This document shows positions 1 to 4,378 of a stretch of DNA of 5,807 nt, piece by piece. The stretch comes from Caldifarciminota bacterium (GTDB lineage Bacteria > Hydrothermota > Tepidihabitantia > B3-TA06), in the NCBI GenBank assembly GCA_014729665.1, contig WJJO01000109.1, positions 1 to 5,807 on the forward strand, given 5' to 3'. The notes under the pieces are model-generated. The model was not told the origin of the DNA. It did not search any database and was given only the letters and a program-made list of their open reading frames with translations. Position 1 is the stretch's first letter. The number at the start of each line of letters is the position of its first letter. Made by a program: the position numbers and the translations under genes.

Positions 1-104
1 CAGTGGTTTGGGATACTTTCTCTGTTGATTCTATTTACGTGAGAAACCACAATGACCATCTCTACCTGATTCGGTGCATCTTGAATGAGTCTACACAGAA
101 TTGA
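1..104 (+). CDS. Possible 3' end of an unidentified gene (partial)
   Basis: A reading frame open from the left window edge runs in frame 3 (codons from position 3) to a TGA at 102-104 and gives about 33 residues, beginning VVWDTFSVDS and ending LNESTQN. The residue mix is ordinary for a soluble protein C-terminus, and an AT-rich inverted repeat follows the stop. The piece is too short to assign a family. It could equally be a chance open stretch, because only one edge is visible. If real, it would be the gene preceding the integrase operon on the same strand. Confidence 0.3.
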   Translation, partial: VVWDTFSVDSIYVRNHNDHLYLIRCILNESTQN

Positions 105-110
105 AAGCTT

Positions 111-140
111 ATTATTTAGCCTTCGGTTATTGAAAATAAT
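111..140. repeat. AT-rich inverted repeat, possible weak terminator
   Basis: ATTATTT (111-117) is the reverse complement of AAATAAT (134-140). Between them, TAGCC and GGTTA can pair around a short TTC loop, so the whole forms a bulged stem-loop just after the possible stop at 104. No T-run follows on either strand, so termination is only a guess. Confidence 0.3.
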
Positions 141-213
141 CATCTCACTAGAATAGGTTGTCAAACAGATATGGCTTTTACTCAATGAATACCTTGAATT
201 CTAATACAGCCCT

Positions 214-262
214 TTCCTATAACGTGGATATCAAGTTCTCTTCCTATACTTGGGATATCAAG
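214..262 (+). repeat. Two tandem 22-bp direct repeats (iteron-like)
   Basis: Two copies of TTCCTATA-N4-GGATATCAAG start at 214 and 241, a period of 27 bp. The 18 defined bases match exactly in both copies and only the 4-bp spacer differs (ACGT versus CTTG). GGATATC contains the palindrome GATATC. The pair lies about 75-125 bp upstream of the promoter of the Rep-like/HTH gene. Tandem repeats of this size are typical protein-binding sites: replication iterons, integrase arm sites or excisionase sites. Which protein binds here is inference. No third full copy is visible. Confidence 0.65.
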
Positions 263-276
263 GGACTCTACCCTTG
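259..276. repeat. Short hairpin overlapping the second direct repeat
   Basis: CAAGGG (259-264) and CCCTTG (271-276) are perfect reverse complements around a 6-nt loop, ACTCTA. The left arm is the end of the second direct-repeat copy. No T-run follows, so this is not an obvious terminator. It may be an additional operator half-site pair. Confidence 0.4.
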
Positions 277-337
277 GAGCTTCGATATGTGGCACCTCCC
301 GAATTCCTCAGCGTTGCCAGGAACTCCCCACCCAACC

Positions 338-366
338 TTCACAATTAGAATTTTACACACTATACT
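338..366 (+). promoter_or_regulatory. Sigma70-type promoter of the Rep-like/HTH-integrase operon
   Basis: The -35 box TTCACA (338-343) and the -10 box TATACT (361-366) each differ from consensus by one base and are separated by exactly 17 bp. The predicted transcription start is near 373. This leaves a leader of about 55 nt before the ATG at 429 and rules out translation starts upstream of about 373. From 105 to 337 I see no convincing gene, only the repeats listed separately. Confidence 0.65.
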
Positions 367-428
367 TGGGCTGTCAAGATTTCGATGGTTTAATCATCAA
401 GGGGAACAACTCCATTGGGGGTGGTTCG

Positions 429-1301
429 ATGGTTAAGGCTCGCGAGGGAACTCATCACACTCCATCTGAATCAAAGGGGAACGCAGTATCAGGAAGACTT
501 GAGAGACTGAAGTTGGAGTGGAAAACTTTACTTGATCGATACGCCAACTTGTTTTCTTGTTCCTTCAGTGGGACATTCGCCCGAGAAATTGAAGATCCCT
601 GGCAAGTATTCGAAAAGGGAAGAAAGTTTCAGCACGCTCTCAATAAAACCTGTGCTGGTTCAAACTGGGAGACTAAGCAAGGCGGGGTGCTTTCGGCCTT
701 TGCCGTAGAACGTGGAACACGTTCTACGAAAAGAGTGCATACCTATCAACTGATCGGATATCACCCAATGATAAATCCTGCTATGCTGAAAGAATTGTGG
801 ATTAAAAAGATAGACAAGAATGTTGATCCTGCAGCTTTGTCGGTCACGCCTAGAGATGACAACTTCAACTCAAGAGCGATCCCATACTTCGTTAAGCAAA
901 TCGGTTTAAAACCAGATTGGCCTACACCTGGTTTATATACTCCTAGAGTATTTCAGAATCTGAAGGTAGATGAGAGTAGAAGATATATCGATCCTTTCTG
1001 TAGCAAAGAAGATATTCCTGACTTTATGTCCGCAAAAGAACTTGCAGAGCGGTTATGTATTTCGCCAGCAACAATAACAAACCTGATTCAAAGAAGAGAA
1101 ATCCCTTACTATCCAATTGGTGACAGGAAAATCTTCAATCCAGCAGAGATACAACACTGGATAGATTCAATCAGAGTATCTCCAATTGCTCAATCCGCGA
1201 ACAACAACGAGACAGGAAATGATTCGAATGCTGAAATTGATAGATTAATGAAAGACGTTGACAAAAAACCAAAATCAAATAGTATTGGGGATCTATTATG
1301 A
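429..1301 (+). CDS. Rep-like (degenerate HUH) protein with C-terminal excisionase-type HTH
   Basis: The protein has 290 residues and two recognisable parts. Residues 198-250 form an excisionase/MerR-type winged helix-turn-helix (FMSAKELAERLCISPATITNLI, then a beta-wing and W244), which binds DNA. Residues 43-165 resemble rolling-circle Rep proteins of the HUH class by motif order: a hydrophobic motif 1 (FSCSFSGTF, 42-50), a motif-2-like strand (AVERGTR...VHTYQLIG, 92-110) and a motif-3-like Y153-F-V-K156 followed by W164. Motif 2 reads H104-T-Y106 instead of H-x-H, so nicking activity may be lost or altered. The tail (251-290) is polar and probably disordered. I chose ATG429 because the promoter lies upstream and GGGGGTGG (417-424) is a plausible ribosome site. 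The TTG at 366 overlaps the -10 box. The stop overlaps the integrase start (ATGA), so the two are co-translated. A role in excision control or element replication is inference. The HTH call is solid; the HUH call is moderate. Confidence 0.8.
   Translation: MVKAREGTHHTPSESKGNAVSGRLERLKLEWKTLLDRYANLFSCSFSGTFAREIEDPWQVFEKGRKFQHALNKTCAGSNWETKQGGVLSAFAVERGTRSTKRVHTYQLIGYHPMINPAMLKELWIKKIDKNVDPAALSVTPRDDNFNSRAIPYFVKQIGLKPDWPTPGLYTPRVFQNLKVDESRRYIDPFCSKEDIPDFMSAKELAERLCISPATITNLIQRREIPYYPIGDRKIFNPAEIQHWIDSIRVSPIAQSANNNETGNDSNAEIDRLMKDVDKKPKSNSIGDLL
704..728. repeat. Perfect 11-bp inverted repeat with 3-nt spacer inside the Rep-like gene
   Basis: CGTAGAACGTG (704-714) is followed by GAA and then its exact reverse complement (718-728). 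It lies in codons for residues 92-100, at the Rep-like motif 2. By my own rough estimate a palindrome this long and tight is expected about 0.01 times by chance in a window of this size. It could extrude as a cruciform, fold in the mRNA, or be the site of a dimeric or hairpin-recognising protein. No T-run follows, so it is not an intrinsic terminator. Confidence 0.75.
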
Positions 1302-2356
1302 GAGTATATCAGCGTGGTAAACGCTGGGGTATCGACTTCTCATACAATGGAAAAAGGGTTCGTCGGCTTGTTGCCGATACGAAACGAGAGGCTCTTTTAA
1401 AACTTGGAATGATTGTCGAACGTATTAAAGCGGAAGAAACTAACGGGATTCCTGCATCAGCACCGAGGTCTTTTGATGAGTTCGCTAAGGAATATCTTGA
1501 TTTCCTAAAAGCGGAAATGACTCCTGAAAACTATCAGCGTGAAAGCTATAAGGTCAACACTCTAGTCAAATCTTTTAGAGATTCTACTCTTGACGGTATT
1601 ACTACTATTCAGATTGAACAATTCAAACTGAGCAGAAGAAAAAAAGTCAAGCCAGCATCAGTGAATAGAGAGATAGCACTACTCAAGCGTATGTTTTCCA
1701 GAGCCAAAGACTGGGGTTATACGGATAAAAATCCTGCGAGTAAGGTTAAGTTGTTCAAGGAACCACCGGGACGCATAAGGTATCTCACTATCGAGGAAAG
1801 AAGGCTTCTTCTTGAAGAGTGCGAAGGAATGCTTTTCGCCATTGTTCTGACCGCTTTGGAAACCGGAATGCGAAAAGGAGAGCTGCAGCGGTTAACCTGG
1901 GACGTTGTCGATTTTGACAGAAGAAACATCAAGGTTCTGATGTCGAAGAATAACGAGTCCAGGATACTGCCAATAAGCGACCTACTCGTGCCGGTTCTTC
2001 AGAAGCTGTATATTGCTAGGCGAGGAGCATACGTTTTCTCGAAACCAGATGGTTCTCCATATGGCAACTGGAGAAAAGCATTTGAAACGGCCAAGCAAAA
2101 AGCAGGTATCAAGGATTTCCGGTTTCACGACCTTCGCCACACCTTTGCATCTTATCTGGTAATGGCTGGTGTAGACATACGCACTGTTCAGGTTCTCATG
2201 GGACATAAGACGATTCGGATGACCATGCGGTATTCGCATCTTTCACAGGCTCATTTGCTCGATGCTGTCAATAAAGTTGGCACAAATCTGGCACAGTTTG
2301 AGACCACGCAGTTCGACAATCCTCTAAGTGACGTAAAATCAACAACGGGGACGTAG
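1298..2356 (+). CDS. int: Tyrosine recombinase / phage-type integrase
   Basis: The protein has 352 residues and all three domains of a phage-type integrase. An N-terminal arm-binding beta-strand domain (1-50, WGIDFSYNGKRVRR) is followed by a SAM-like core-binding domain (about 57-150) and a catalytic domain (160-320). All catalytic residues are present: R192 (TGMRKGE), K217, H277 and R280 (FHDLRHTF), H303 (LMGHK) and the nucleophile Y312 (MRYSHL). It should be active in site-specific strand exchange between the element and the chromosome. Its start overlaps the stop of the Rep-like/HTH gene by ATGA, with TTGGGGAT (1285-1292) as ribosome site. A 6-bp hairpin (CAGCGT/ACGCTG, 1310-1326) lies just after the start codon. 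Unusually, the last two sense codons and the TAG stop lie inside the tRNA-Ala gene, a 10-nt overlap. The gene probably belongs to an element extending left of the window. Family assignment is near certain; activity is inferred from the intact residues. Confidence 0.97.
   Translation: MRVYQRGKRWGIDFSYNGKRVRRLVADTKREALLKLGMIVERIKAEETNGIPASAPRSFDEFAKEYLDFLKAEMTPENYQRESYKVNTLVKSFRDSTLDGITTIQIEQFKLSRRKKVKPASVNREIALLKRMFSRAKDWGYTDKNPASKVKLFKEPPGRIRYLTIEERRLLLEECEGMLFAIVLTALETGMRKGELQRLTWDVVDFDRRNIKVLMSKNNESRILPISDLLVPVLQKLYIARRGAYVFSKPDGSPYGNWRKAFETAKQKAGIKDFRFHDLRHTFASYLVMAGVDIRTVQVLMGHKTIRMTMRYSHLSQAHLLDAVNKVGTNLAQFETTQFDNPLSDVKSTTGT
2312..2339 (+). promoter_or_regulatory. Candidate tRNA promoter inside the integrase tail
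   Basis: TTCGAC (2312-2317) and TAAAAT (2334-2339) are separated by 16 bp. The -10 box differs from consensus by one base, and the -35 box is weaker. The predicted start falls at about 2346-2347, the first base of the tRNA, so a transcript from here would have almost no 5' leader. If the original tRNA promoter was displaced by integration, this element-encoded sequence could replace it. Read-through from the promoter at 338-366 is the alternative source of tRNA transcript. Confidence 0.4.
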
Positions 2357-2372
2357 CTCAGTTGGGAGAGCA
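2340..2372 (+). other. Putative element-chromosome junction (attachment site) at the tRNA 5' side
   Basis: An intact integrase gene abuts and enters the 5' acceptor and D-arm region of tRNA-Ala. DNA to the left looks mobile and AT-rich, and DNA to the right looks chromosomal. The crossover is therefore expected in or near the tRNA 5' half. The matching second copy would be at the far left end of the element, outside the window. No second copy of GGGGACGTAGCTCAG is seen in the window, so the exact limits are unknown. Confidence 0.4.
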
Positions 2373-2419
2373 CCTGCTTTGCAAGCAGGATGTCGGCGGT
2401 TCGAGTCCGCTCGTCTCCA
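2347..2419 (+). tRNA. trnA: tRNA-Ala (UGC anticodon)
   Basis: This is a complete 73-nt cloverleaf. The acceptor stem pairs 2347-2353 with 2412-2418, including the G3-U70 wobble pair (2349/2416) that is the classic alanine identity element. The D-arm runs 2356-2371, the anticodon stem is CCTGC/GCAGG with loop TTTGCAA, and the anticodon TGC is at 2380-2382. The variable loop is 5 nt and the T-arm is GGCGG-TTCGAGT-CCGCT. The discriminator base is A2419. CCA is not encoded (CT follows), so it must be added after transcription. The tRNA serves alanine GCN codons in translation. The first 10 bases are shared with the integrase reading frame; the tRNA itself appears intact and functional. Confidence 0.97.
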
Positions 2420-2425
2420 CTAACA

Positions 2426-2480
2426 CCCCGCGAAGGTACTTCGTCCCTACGTGGGGACCCCGTAATTATACTCCTTTTTT
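2426..2480 (+). terminator. Inverted-repeat cluster plus T-run, possible tRNA terminator
   Basis: CCCCGCG (2426-2432) pairs with CGTGGGG (2450-2456), allowing one G-T pair, and AGG/CCT pairs inside that stem. Competing shorter stems also exist: CGAAG/CTTCG (2431-2443), GTCCC/GGGAC (2443-2458) and TACG/CGTA (2448-2464). A six-T run is at 2475-2480, at least 10 nt beyond the nearest stem, so this is not a textbook intrinsic terminator. The position directly after the tRNA supports a role in 3' end formation. Confidence 0.4.
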
Positions 2481-2547
2481 ACCTGCGGCAAAAAGGTCAC
2501 AAAACCTTATCAGCGTAGTAATATGCAGCACAGCTCTAGTATGTAAA

Positions 2548-2573
2548 CGGGCAGACTCAAGATGCCCGTCTGC
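2548..2573 (-). terminator. Candidate terminator of the lipoprotein operon
   Basis: Two overlapping 6-bp perfect stems can form: CGGGCA/TGCCCG (2548-2553 with 2563-2568) and GCAGAC/GTCTGC (2551-2556 with 2568-2573). The site lies about 30 nt beyond the stop of the last minus-strand lipoprotein gene. On the minus strand the CGGGCA stem is followed by only a short TTT. It also faces the tRNA transcript coming from the other side. Confidence 0.4.
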
Positions 2574-2602
2574 GATCTTTAATCCGTAGGATAAAAGGAG
2601 CA

Positions 2603-3070
2603 TTAAGGAAGTATTGCTTCCGCCTGAAGGCCCATTCGCCAGAGCGAATCCACCTCTGCTGTCACGAAGAAAAGTGAATCGGGAAGCACCTGCTCCTGTT
2701 TTGTGAAGATTGCCTCAACTACCTCTTTGGTAAAGGTGTTCGTAAGATCATGCGCCTTCTGATTGTAGCGGCGTGCAGCATCGTTGACCATGTGAAGTGC
2801 ACCCCTGCGGTCTGTGAGCATCTGTTCGTACTCGGGCTGCTTTACCTTGGGGATTTCGTCTCCGTACTGATCGTCCATCTCGGCTATCAACATATCCAGG
2901 TTCAGATAGCGCGTGAGTTGATTGAGATAGGATTCCCGGAGTTCGACGAACTCGGTATAGTGTCTGACCATCTCGTCGGCACCCAGGGTCTTTTCTGCAA
3001 AGCCCTTTGCTCCGCAGCCCGCAAGCGCTGCGACAAGCGTTAATCCGGCAATTATCCTCAAATACCTCAT
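2603..3070 (-). CDS. Small helical lipoprotein, function unknown
   Basis: The product has 155 residues and a lipoprotein signal peptide: a basic start (MRYLR), a hydrophobic core and the lipobox LAGC, so C19 would be the lipidated residue after cleavage. Gly follows the Cys, which by the E. coli +2 rule would not retain it in the inner membrane of a diderm. The mature part looks almost entirely alpha-helical and charged, with Glu/Gln/Arg-rich segments (MVRHYTEFVELRESYLNQL; YEQMLTDRRGALHMVNDAARRYNQ), as in helical-bundle envelope proteins. No metal or catalytic motif is evident and I recognise no family. Its start overlaps the stop of the upstream lipoprotein gene by ATGA, so the two are translationally coupled and probably act together. 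Confidence 0.85.
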   Translation of the reverse strand: MRYLRIIAGLTLVAALAGCGAKGFAEKTLGADEMVRHYTEFVELRESYLNQLTRYLNLDMLIAEMDDQYGDEIPKVKQPEYEQMLTDRRGALHMVNDAARRYNQKAHDLTNTFTKEVVEAIFTKQEQVLPDSLFFVTAEVDSLWRMGLQAEAILP

Positions 3071-3564
3071 TCCTTTACCACCAGTATCCTGGGGATTGCC
3101 TCCTCGCCGAATCTCAAGGGGGGCTCCGACCAGACGTAAAGCCAGCCGCCTCCGAATACGACCATGATGTCCTCGGTGGTGATGCAGCCCTGCTTCTCAC
3201 CTCCCGAAGAACCGAACATTCCCTGCTCGTCGGGAAGTTCGTCATCGTCGGTGTCGTACCGCGAGGTCAACCGTTTGTCCAGCGATGCGGTCTTCCCCTT
3301 AATCTGAAGCTCGAACCGGGGTCTTCCATCCTCACCGCACAGGTAAAGGTAGCAAACCTTGTCTGCATCTGAAAACCGTTTAAGATACTGGTTCATCAGG
3401 TATCGGTCCATCGAATACTCGGGAAGGTGGGCAGGTTGGTTTACTATCAAACGGTCAACCGCCTCCCTTTTCTTTACCTTTTCAATGCGTGCTTCCTCGC
3501 CGATGCATCCTGCCGATACTACGATCAGGATAAAAGCGAGGATAGTTATAACGATACGTTTCAT
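3067..3564 (-). CDS. Lipoprotein with a conserved uncharacterised domain
   Basis: The product has 165 residues and a lipoprotein signal peptide with lipobox VSAGC, so C20 would be lipidated. The strong ribosome site AGGAGA (plus-strand 3571-3576) is 6 nt from the ATG. The mature domain has helical YSMDRYLMNQYLKRFSD (50-66), a strand with C71 and C76 (KVCYLYLCGEDG), an FELQIKGKTASL strand, an acidic DTDDDELPDEQG stretch (104-115) and a GGGWLYVWSEPPL C-terminal part. From memory, this order (NxxLKxFxDxxKVxYxYL, then ELPxxxGxxGSSGG, then WxxxPL) resembles an uncharacterised family seen in many bacterial genomes and plasmids. I cannot give it a function. It is the first gene of a two-gene operon divergent from the iron regulator, so a link to metal status is possible but unproven. 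Confidence 0.88.
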   Translation of the reverse strand: MKRIVITILAFILIVVSAGCIGEEARIEKVKKREAVDRLIVNQPAHLPEYSMDRYLMNQYLKRFSDADKVCYLYLCGEDGRPRFELQIKGKTASLDKRLTSRYDTDDDELPDEQGMFGSSGGEKQGCITTEDIMVVFGGGWLYVWSEPPLRFGEEAIPRILVVKE

Positions 3565-3590
3565 TTGTACTCTCCTCGATTTAGTTACCG

Positions 3591-3621
3591 ATTATACTAT
3601 CTATACTAATCCTCAGGTCAA
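3591..3621 (-). promoter_or_regulatory. Promoter of the lipoprotein operon
   Basis: On the minus strand a perfect -10 TATAAT (plus 3591-3596) is preceded by TTGACC (plus 3616-3621) with a longer than ideal 19-bp spacer. The predicted start is near 3584, leaving a leader of about 20 nt that contains the AGGAGA ribosome site. A 7-bp direct repeat, TATACTA, occurs at 3593-3599 and 3602-3608 within the spacer region. Confidence 0.5.
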
Positions 3622-3636
3622 GCTATTCACGAAGAC

Positions 3637-3664
3637 TTGACAAGACTTATGAATCACCTATAAT
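3637..3664 (+). promoter_or_regulatory. Consensus promoter of the dtxR-feoA-feoB operon
   Basis: Perfect consensus -35 TTGACA (3637-3642) and -10 TATAAT (3659-3664) are separated by 16 bp. The expected transcription start is near 3671. GTCAAG (3617-3622) and CTTGAC (3636-3641) form an inverted repeat that covers the -35 boxes of this promoter and the divergent one. A promoter this strong suggests the operon depends on repression for control. Confidence 0.75.
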
Positions 3665-3682
3665 TAGTGAAGGCTAACTTTA
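3664..3682. promoter_or_regulatory. Candidate DtxR-type metal-repressor operator
   Basis: TTAGTGAAGGCTAACTTTA contains TTAG-N6-CTAA and matches, by my count, 13 of 19 positions of the DtxR/IdeR box as I remember it (TTAGGTTAGCCTAACCTAA). It overlaps the last base of the -10 box and the predicted start, where a bound repressor would block transcription. The site stands directly before the gene for a DtxR-family protein, which fits autoregulation. The match is imperfect, so confidence is limited. Confidence 0.4.
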
Positions 3683-3697
3683 TTAAAGGAGACTAAG

Positions 3698-4132
3698 ATG
3701 CATGCCTTGACAGAGGGTCTAGAAGATTACCTGGAAGCAATACTCGTATGTGAGAGCGAGCATCGATTCGTAAGGACAAAACATATCGCGGAGAAGATGA
3801 ACGTTTCCAGCCCGAGCGCCCATGCCGCGGTCAAGGAACTCGCAAAGATGGGGCTAGTGGAGCACGAATCTTACGGATACATCGAGTTGACTTCGGAGGG
3901 ACGCAACCAGGCCGAAAAGGTCTATTCCAAACACAAGGTTCTGTTCAGATTCTTTCGCGATTTTCTAGGTCTTCCAGATGATACGAGCGAGGCTAATGCC
4001 TGCGGAATAGAGCATCACTTCGATGATTTAACCACCAAGAGATTCAGGAGGGTCTTTGAGTTCCTTTTATCAAAGATTGCAGAGGATAAGGATTTCGAAG
4101 AAGAGCTGAAAAAGGCGCTTAAAAATGACTGA
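3698..4132 (+). CDS. DtxR/MntR-family metal-dependent transcriptional repressor
   Basis: The protein has 144 residues, the length of MntR-type two-domain members, and lacks the C-terminal SH3-like domain of DtxR/IdeR. Residues 1-65 form the winged helix-turn-helix (EDYLEAI; KHIAEKMNVSSPSAHAAVKELAKMGLVEHESYGYIELTSEG). Residues 66-144 form the helical dimerisation and metal-binding domain. Likely metal ligands are D10 and E13 (positions of MntR D8/E11), H79, and C102/E105/H106 in ACGIEHH. The Cys at the first position is the DtxR/IdeR iron-type choice, whereas MntR has Glu. With metal bound it should repress its own operon. A strong ribosome site, AAAGGAG (3685-3691), lies 6 nt from ATG3698. 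Its end overlaps feoA by 8 nt, which ties it to ferrous iron uptake. Family is certain; iron over manganese is inferred from neighbours and the Cys. Confidence 0.95.
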   Translation: MHALTEGLEDYLEAILVCESEHRFVRTKHIAEKMNVSSPSAHAAVKELAKMGLVEHESYGYIELTSEGRNQAEKVYSKHKVLFRFFRDFLGLPDDTSEANACGIEHHFDDLTTKRFRRVFEFLLSKIAEDKDFEEELKKALKND

Positions 4133-4373
4133 ACGACTGTTGTCGGATCTTCGGGTAGGGGAGACGGCAGAGATAATCGGGGTTCGCGGCGGCAGGGGAT
4201 TTCGCGCCAGGCTCGCATCGATGGGACTCAGGGAAGGTCAGATTATCAAGAAACTATCGCGCGTCGGATGGGGAGGTCCGGTAGTTATCCTTGTAAACCG
4301 GGCACAGGTAGCAATAGGAAGGGGAATGAGCAGGAAGATAGTAGTAAGAACCAATCACGGGAGTGGGGATTAA
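4125..4373 (+). CDS. feoA: FeoA, ferrous iron transport accessory protein
   Basis: The protein has 82 residues and a single SH3-like beta-barrel, the usual FeoA size. Diagnostic segments are LSDLRVGETAEIIGV (N-terminal), the conserved LASMGLREGQIIKKL and the closing VNRAQVAIGRGMSRKIVV. FeoA is a small cytosolic partner thought to support the FeoB transporter. The ATG lies inside the end of the repressor gene (ATGACTGA, 8-nt overlap), so translation is probably coupled; the upstream AAAGGCG is only a weak ribosome site. feoB begins 5 nt after its stop. Nothing looks broken or missing. Confidence 0.95.
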   Translation: MTERLLSDLRVGETAEIIGVRGGRGFRARLASMGLREGQIIKKLSRVGWGGPVVILVNRAQVAIGRGMSRKIVVRTNHGSGD

Positions 4374-4378
4374 GTGTA

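Noticed and set aside
3..50. GTGGTTT ... AAACCAC inverted repeat near the left edge
   Set aside because: Seven bases with a 34-nt spacer is weak and overlaps a possible coding tail.
366..428. Upstream extension of the Rep-like/HTH gene to TTG366
   Set aside because: TTG366 overlaps the -10 box and lies before the predicted transcription start; ATG429 has a ribosome-site-like sequence.
158..436. Open frame of 92 codons in the left non-coding stretch
   Set aside because: It starts with TTG without a good ribosome site and has an odd residue mix rich in Trp and Pro. It also spans the tandem repeats and the promoter and overlaps the better-supported gene at 429.
755..764. Third copy of the GGATATCA repeat inside the Rep-like gene
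   Set aside because: Only eight bases match and the TTCCTATA half is not at the right spacing, so it is likely chance.
937..951. ATACTC-CTA-GAGTAT inverted repeat in the Rep-like gene
   Set aside because: A 6-bp stem in coding DNA is expected by chance in a region of this size and nothing else supports it.
2431..2500. CRISPR or other spaced array after the tRNA
   Set aside because: The short inverted repeats differ from one another and have no regular period.
2362..2589. Open frame of 75 codons starting inside the tRNA
   Set aside because: It overlaps a complete tRNA and the terminator-like repeats and has no recognisable protein features.
3007..3372. Plus-strand open frame across the two lipoprotein genes
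   Set aside because: It lies opposite two genes with clear signal peptides, a strong ribosome site and a coupled ATGA junction.
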